The notes beneath the pieces are model-generated. The model saw only the letters and a list, made by a program, of their open reading frames with translations, had not been told where the DNA came from and searched no databases. A stretch of DNA of 23,585 nucleotides. It comes from Actinomycetota bacterium. Lineage in GTDB: Bacteria > Actinomycetota > Actinomycetes > Acidothermales > Acidothermaceae. The stretch lies in assembly GCA_003134755.1 (NCBI GenBank), contig PLCK01000286.1, positions 12,143 through 35,727 on the forward strand, written 5' to 3'. The stretch's first letter is position 1. Each line of letters starts with the position of its first letter. The position numbers and the translations under genes were made by a program. Of this stretch, positions 19,711 through 23,585 are shown piece after piece.

Positions 19711-22461
19711 GTGCTCGTAGGTCGCGAGGAGGCCATCGCCCGGCTCACGTGGGTGATTTCCGGCGCCCGCGCCGGTCGCGGTAGCGCGCTTCTGCTGCGC
19801 GGCGAGCCCGGAAGCGGCAAGAGCGCACTCCTCGCCGCGGCGGCCGATGCAGCTCAGCAGATGACCGTTCTGCGCTGCGCCGGGACGCAAGATGAAAGAG
19901 ACCTCCCGTACGCCGCGTTGCACGCGCTCGTGCGGCCCCTGCGATCGGCCATCGCCGACTTGGTGCCGGCGCAGCGCGAGGCGCTTGAGCTTGCACTCGG
20001 GACCACCATCGGCGGCAAGCCCGCGCCGCTGCTAGTGGGCGCCGCGATGTTGTCGCTACTCGACGTTGCCGCGCGCGACGTCCCGGTTCTGGTCCTGGTC
20101 GACGATCTTCAGTGGATCGACGTCGAGTCGCGTGACGCGATTGGCTTCGCAGCGCGCCGGCTCGCGGACGACGCGGTAGGACTGCTGCTCGCGGTTCGCC
20201 CCGACGCTGATTGTCTGAGCGGGATTGAGATCTATGACCTGCCGGCGCTGGCGGAGGAAGACTCCGTCCTGGTGCTGGCCCAGCGCGGCGTGGTGCGTTC
20301 GGTGGCGATGAGACTGTCCGCGGTCTCGGGCGGGAACCCTCTCGCTCTGGTCGAGCTGGCCCGACCGCTCGACGCCGGCCAGCGCAGCGGCGCCGCGCCG
20401 CTACCTGACCCGTTGCCGTCCACCAGTCCAGCTGCCGCGTACCGCGTCCAGCTCGCGGCGCTCCCCGTGAAGGCTCAACGGGCTGCCGCAACGGCCGCTA
20501 TCGCTGGCACCGTGTCGCCGACGGTGCTTGCCGACGCACTGAACCGGCAGGGGATTGACTACAGCCAACTGGCGATCGTCGAGGCCACGGCTTTGCTCGA
20601 AGTGAACCGGCATGGGGTTAGCTGGCGACATCCGCTCGCCCGAGCTGCCGCCGCCGACGCTGTCGGATCTCAGGACAGGCGCAGCATCCATTCGGCTGTC
20701 GCCGACGCGATTGAGGGCGCCGGCGGTGACCCCTCGACGGTGGTCTGGCACCGCGTCGGTGCCGCGACCGGGCCTGACGACAACCTGGCCGCTGCTCTCG
20801 ACGTCGTCGCCTCGACCGCGGCAGCGCGCGGCGCACACGCTGCGGCTGCTTACGCCTGGGAGACGGCGGCCCGAATGGGCGCGGACCCCGCCCGAAGGCT
20901 TGCCGCGGCTGCGCTCGAGGCCTGGGCGGCCGACGATGCGGAGACCTCTTCCCGCCTTGTCGAGGAGTCGCTGACGGGTCTGCAGGATCAGGGGCTGCGC
21001 TGGTCACTGTCGTTCACCGCGGCACAGATCGCCCATACAACGGCTTCGCCTCAAGTGGCTTGGGACTGGTTCATGCGGTCCGTGGACGAGGCACGGGCGG
21101 CCGATTGCCCCGAACACGAGGTCAAGTCGCTCGCGAGCGCGTTCAACGTGGCTCTGCATCTCGATGACCCGCAGCGGCTGCACTCGCTTGCCGCACAGAT
21201 TCGCGCTGCGGTTCGCCCGGACGACGCGAGTCAAGACGCCCGCGCCAGCGCTGTCGAAGGATTCGTCTTGTTGAACGCTGAGCAGACCGAGGCGGGACGC
21301 CGCCGACTCGACCATGCCCTGACGGTGATCGAGAACCACGATCTGTTGGCGACCGAGCCTGATCTGCTGCCGATGACGGTTCAGGCCGTGATGTGGTCGG
21401 GTCACCCAAAGCGGCTCCGGGCATCGATCGACGCGGCGGTGGCCCGGTTGCGAGCGGCCGGAGAGACCCGTCTCCTCGGCGCGACCGTGCGCGGCCTGGC
21501 GTGGTGCGACTTCTCGTGCGCGGACTGGGATGCCGCGGCAGCCCGCGCCGACGATTCTCTCGACCTGGCCCGGATCACCGGGCGGGTCGCTGACGTCGCA
21601 GATGCGCTCGTGCAGTTGGCCACCCTTGAAGCGGCCCGTGGGCACACGGCCGACGCGGTGGCTCACGCCCGCGAGGCCCGCAGGCTGGCCGAGGCGCTCG
21701 ACAGTCCTTGGCGGACGGCGGATGCGTTGTGGTGCGAGACACTCGCCGCGATGTCGGTCGGCGACCTCGGAGCGCTCGTCGCCCCCGCCGAAGCCTTGGC
21801 GACACTGCTGCGCGACGGCCGAGTGGCGGTCGCGCAACCGGAGTTCTTCGATGCCGCACTCGCCTTGGCGCTAGTAGGTCGACGGACGGAAGCGGACGAC
21901 CTGCTCGAGCGTCTGATCGCGCGCGCGAACGACGACGCCCGACCTGAGTCCCGGGCCGGCGAGCTGCTGGCACGCTGCGCGATCGGGCCGGACTCCTTTG
22001 ATTTGGCTGACCGGGCGGCCATTCTCGCCACTGAGCTCGAGGGTGTTGAGTATGTGTTCCCCCGAGCCCGGCTGCGGCTCGCCGCGGGTGGCATGCAACG
22101 ACGGCTAGGCCACCGCATCCCGGCGCGGGCGCAGCTTCGCGGCGCCGAGGCCGACTTTGCCACGCTCGCCGCAACACCCTGGCTCGTCCGGAGCCAGGAC
22201 GAGCTGCGCGCGTCAGGAGCAACGCTGCGGACAGCCGCCGCGCCCAACGACGCGCTGACGGCCGCCGAAGCCAGGGTGGCCGCCGCCGCGGTGGAGGGGA
22301 TGTCGAACAAGGAGATTGCAGCCATCTTGTTCTTGTCAGGCAAGACCGTGGAGTTCCACCTCGGTCGCATCTACCGAAAGCTCGGCGTTCGTAGTCGCTC
22401 CGAGCTCGTACGCGCACTCCTGGCCGGGCACAAGGCCCCGGGCTCCGGCGGGGCGGACTGA
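19711..22461 (+). CDS. Large LuxR-type (LAL) transcriptional regulator with AAA-type ATPase
   Basis: 916 aa, typical of large ATP-binding LuxR regulators related to MalT. Residues 1-8 (MLVGREEA) open the ATPase; Walker A is GEPGSGKS (31-38) and Walker B is VLVLVDDLQWID (126-137). The middle (about 330-830) is Ala/Leu-rich helical repeat sequence like TPR regions, probably the signal-sensing arm. The C-terminal 70 residues are a LuxR helix-turn-helix: LTAAEARVAAAAVEGMSNKEIA and LFLSGKTVEFHLGRIYRKLGVRSRSELV. The inducer is not identifiable. It is divergent from the small beta-rich protein at 19227-19616, its most likely local target, across a 94-bp gap with no clear dyad. The GTG start follows a -10-like TAGACT. 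It is followed by a hairpin at 22462. Confidence 0.95.
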   Translation: MLVGREEAIARLTWVISGARAGRGSALLLRGEPGSGKSALLAAAADAAQQMTVLRCAGTQDERDLPYAALHALVRPLRSAIADLVPAQREALELALGTTIGGKPAPLLVGAAMLSLLDVAARDVPVLVLVDDLQWIDVESRDAIGFAARRLADDAVGLLLAVRPDADCLSGIEIYDLPALAEEDSVLVLAQRGVVRSVAMRLSAVSGGNPLALVELARPLDAGQRSGAAPLPDPLPSTSPAAAYRVQLAALPVKAQRAAATAAIAGTVSPTVLADALNRQGIDYSQLAIVEATALLEVNRHGVSWRHPLARAAAADAVGSQDRRSIHSAVADAIEGAGGDPSTVVWHRVGAATGPDDNLAAALDVVASTAAARGAHAAAAYAWETAARMGADPARRLAAAALEAWAADDAETSSRLVEESLTGLQDQGLRWSLSFTAAQIAHTTASPQVAWDWFMRSVDEARAADCPEHEVKSLASAFNVALHLDDPQRLHSLAAQIRAAVRPDDASQDARASAVEGFVLLNAEQTEAGRRRLDHALTVIENHDLLATEPDLLPMTVQAVMWSGHPKRLRASIDAAVARLRAAGETRLLGATVRGLAWCDFSCADWDAAAARADDSLDLARITGRVADVADALVQLATLEAARGHTADAVAHAREARRLAEALDSPWRTADALWCETLAAMSVGDLGALVAPAEALATLLRDGRVAVAQPEFFDAALALALVGRRTEADDLLERLIARANDDARPESRAGELLARCAIGPDSFDLADRAAILATELEGVEYVFPRARLRLAAGGMQRRLGHRIPARAQLRGAEADFATLAATPWLVRSQDELRASGATLRTAAAPNDALTAAEARVAAAAVEGMSNKEIAAILFLSGKTVEFHLGRIYRKLGVRSRSELVRALLAGHKAPGSGGAD

Positions 22462-22497
22462 GCGCCCGGGCCTACCTGCTGGGGATTCACCCGGCGC
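22462..22497 (+). terminator. Probable terminator after the LuxR-type gene
   Basis: GCGCCCGGG (22462-22470) and CCCGGCGC (22490-22497) form an 8-bp G/C stem with one bulge and a 19-nt loop, starting immediately after the TGA stop. There is no T-run. Confidence 0.5.
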
Positions 22498-22561
22498 GAC
22501 CAAGGTCACGCAGCCGGTCCCATGAGTGCAAGGGCCCACCGCGCCCACACCGGAGGTCACC

Positions 22562-23065
22562 GTGACGCACCGTCTTGCCGTCCCAGCCGTCGCACTGCTC
22601 GCTGCCGTCCTCGGCGCGACCGGGTGCTCGAGCGGTACGAAAGCCGCGACATCGACTCCGTCGAGCGCGAGCACGTCCGCGGCGCAAGCTTCGTCGGCAC
22701 CCGTCTCATCCTCGTCGGCCGCGCCCGCCTCGCCCTCCGCGACCTCTCCGACAGCGCAACCCGTCGCCGGCGGGGCCGCCACCGACTTCTGCTCGGCCTT
22801 CAAGGAGTACCGGACCTCTGTCGAGGCCGCGACTCCGGAGGCCGTAGGCGCGGGGTTCCGCGCGGCCTCGGTGGATGCGCGCAAGTACGCGCCGGTGGAG
22901 ATCAAAGCTGCAGTTGGGCTCTTCGCCGACGTGCTTGACGAGGTCGGCCAGGCCATCGCGGCCGGCAAGCCGAACCCTGAAGTGCTCGGCAAGGGGCAGT
23001 CCGCACCGCGGAGGCAGGCGCTCGCCGACACCATCACCTGGGTCAACAAGAACTGCCACCTCTGA
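22562..23065 (+). CDS. Small lipoprotein of unknown function
   Basis: 167 aa from GTG 22562, supported by GGAGG 5 nt upstream; an in-frame ATG at 22526 would place residues before the signal. The N-terminus MTHRLAVPAVALLAAVLGATGC is a lipoprotein signal with Cys22. A Ser/Ala/Thr/Pro spacer covers residues 24-73. The folded part is about 90 residues, beginning DFCSAFKEYRTSVEAAT and ending TITWVNKNCHL. The two Cys at its ends would be able to form a disulfide that closes a helical domain. Such CxAF...NC arrangements are seen in many short actinobacterial lipoproteins of unknown role. It does not overlap its neighbours. Confidence 0.82.
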   Translation: MTHRLAVPAVALLAAVLGATGCSSGTKAATSTPSSASTSAAQASSAPVSSSSAAPASPSATSPTAQPVAGGAATDFCSAFKEYRTSVEAATPEAVGAGFRAASVDARKYAPVEIKAAVGLFADVLDEVGQAIAAGKPNPEVLGKGQSAPRRQALADTITWVNKNCHL

Positions 23066-23116
23066 CGAGCGCACGACCGGATGTGCGGGATAGCAATTGA
23101 CCGTTGCGGGCCTTGA

Positions 23117-23281
23117 CGCGTCGGCTTCCTGCACCAGCTCAAGCGGCTGCTCGCCTCGGGCGCGCGCTATCTGACGAAGCCGCTCGACATCGACGTGGTC
23201 CTCCTCGTGCTCGACGACATCGCCGCGAAGAAGACCGCCGCCCGCGGCATCCGGCTCGGTATGTTGGTCCCGGGCTCGTGA
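23117..23281 (+). pseudogene. Remnant of a response-regulator receiver domain
   Basis: This frame encodes FLHQLKRLLASGARYLTKPL followed by DIDVVLLVLDDI, the last strand and helix of a CheY-type receiver domain, with the conserved Lys of the TKP motif. The phospho-accepting Asp and all earlier strands are missing. An in-frame stop at 23114-23116 closes the frame upstream, and no ATG/GTG start precedes the homologous part. The segment therefore looks like the decayed 3' end of a hybrid kinase or response regulator. The tail (AARGIRLGMLVPGS) is probably frame-shifted or unrelated. Short length limits certainty. Confidence 0.6.
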
Positions 23282-23335
23282 CCATCGCACTCACGCGGTG
23301 ACGGGCCGTTGAGCTCTTCGACGACAGGGGACCTC

Positions 23336-23542
23336 ATGGCCGGCGGCCATCTGATCTACGGCACTGAGCTCTACCAGCTTGTGAACGCTGCCATGGCTCG
23401 CGCGGCCATCGAGGCCGCGCTCGATAGCAAGGCACTCTTCGCCGATGTCGTCACGGCGCGCGGGAATCTGCGGATCTACGTCGGCAATGGCGCGCCGCTC
23501 GCCGTCCTCGAGGAGGGCGAACCGTCGCCATCCGTCCACTGA
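23336..23542 (+). CDS. Small protein of unknown function (68 aa)
   Basis: 68 aa from ATG 23336, with AGGGGAC 3 nt upstream (GGGG 5 nt). An upstream TTG at 23309 is less likely. The sequence GGHLIYGTELYQLVNAAMARAAIEAALDSKALF is mostly helical, followed by ARGNLRIYVGNGAPLAVLEEG, which looks like a short beta hairpin. No signal peptide or motif is recognised. It follows the receiver-domain remnant by 54 bp and is followed by a hairpin, consistent with a stand-alone expressed gene. Confidence 0.55.
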   Translation: MAGGHLIYGTELYQLVNAAMARAAIEAALDSKALFADVVTARGNLRIYVGNGAPLAVLEEGEPSPSVH

Positions 23543-23548
23543 CGCGAC

Positions 23549-23585
23549 GGCCCGGTCACGCACGGGGGGGTGTGCGCGCCGGGCC
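23549..23585 (+). terminator. Hairpin after the 68-aa gene, at the window edge
   Basis: GGCCCGG (23549-23555) pairs with CCGGGCC (23579-23585), with an inner CGCAC/GTGCG stem (23559-23563, 23572-23576). It begins 6 nt after the stop codon. The window ends at the stem, so what follows is not visible. Confidence 0.65.

Overview
The window is high-GC, tightly packed actinobacterial DNA. The evidence is: GTG starts and 4-nt stop/start overlaps; alanine- and aspartate-rich proteins; a class of start codons with a TAnnnT -10 hexamer only 6-7 nt upstream, as in leaderless actinobacterial genes; a dgt...dnaG neighbourhood; and a PGRP-type amidase with three cell-wall-binding-2 repeats. The genus cannot be fixed; a Frankiales/Jatrophihabitans-like soil actinobacterium is my best guess (inference).

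Layout. 1-349: C-terminal end of pyruvate, phosphate dikinase. 433-2822: an exported group (Ser/Ala-rich lipoprotein, overlapping PKD-type secreted protein) followed by a protein without signal peptide that carries a papain-like Cys...His...Asp pattern. 2862-8517: a nucleotide/replication block (dgt, ferredoxin-reductase-type flavoprotein, GNAT acetyltransferase, PhzF-family protein, dnaG) with overlapping or nearly abutting genes. A primary-type sigma-70 factor follows (8635-9777), giving a dnaG-sigma order like the macromolecular synthesis operon of other phyla. 9781-10113: convergent small YtxH-like protein. 10284-13442: tRNA-Asn(GTT), a large secreted amidase with cell-wall-binding repeats, and a tRNA with CAT anticodon.

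13653-18245 looks different: a minus-strand set of four exported proteins (an unusual secreted PIG-L/LmbE-type deacetylase, two Cys-rich secreted proteins of unknown function, one lipoprotein). Its base composition is visibly lower in GC, it begins just past the CAT tRNA, and it is bounded by strong hairpins. It is the best candidate for acquired DNA and for undescribed biology here. No integrase, transposase or att repeat was found.

18246-23585: a conserved DinB-like/unknown actinobacterial protein behind a layered inverted-repeat leader; a small beta-rich protein divergent from a large LuxR-type (LAL) ATPase regulator; a small lipoprotein; a decayed response-regulator receiver fragment; and a 68-aa unknown protein followed by a hairpin. 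No CRISPR, rRNA, insertion sequence or recognisable defence system was seen. Protein functions rest on motif recognition by eye, without database searches.
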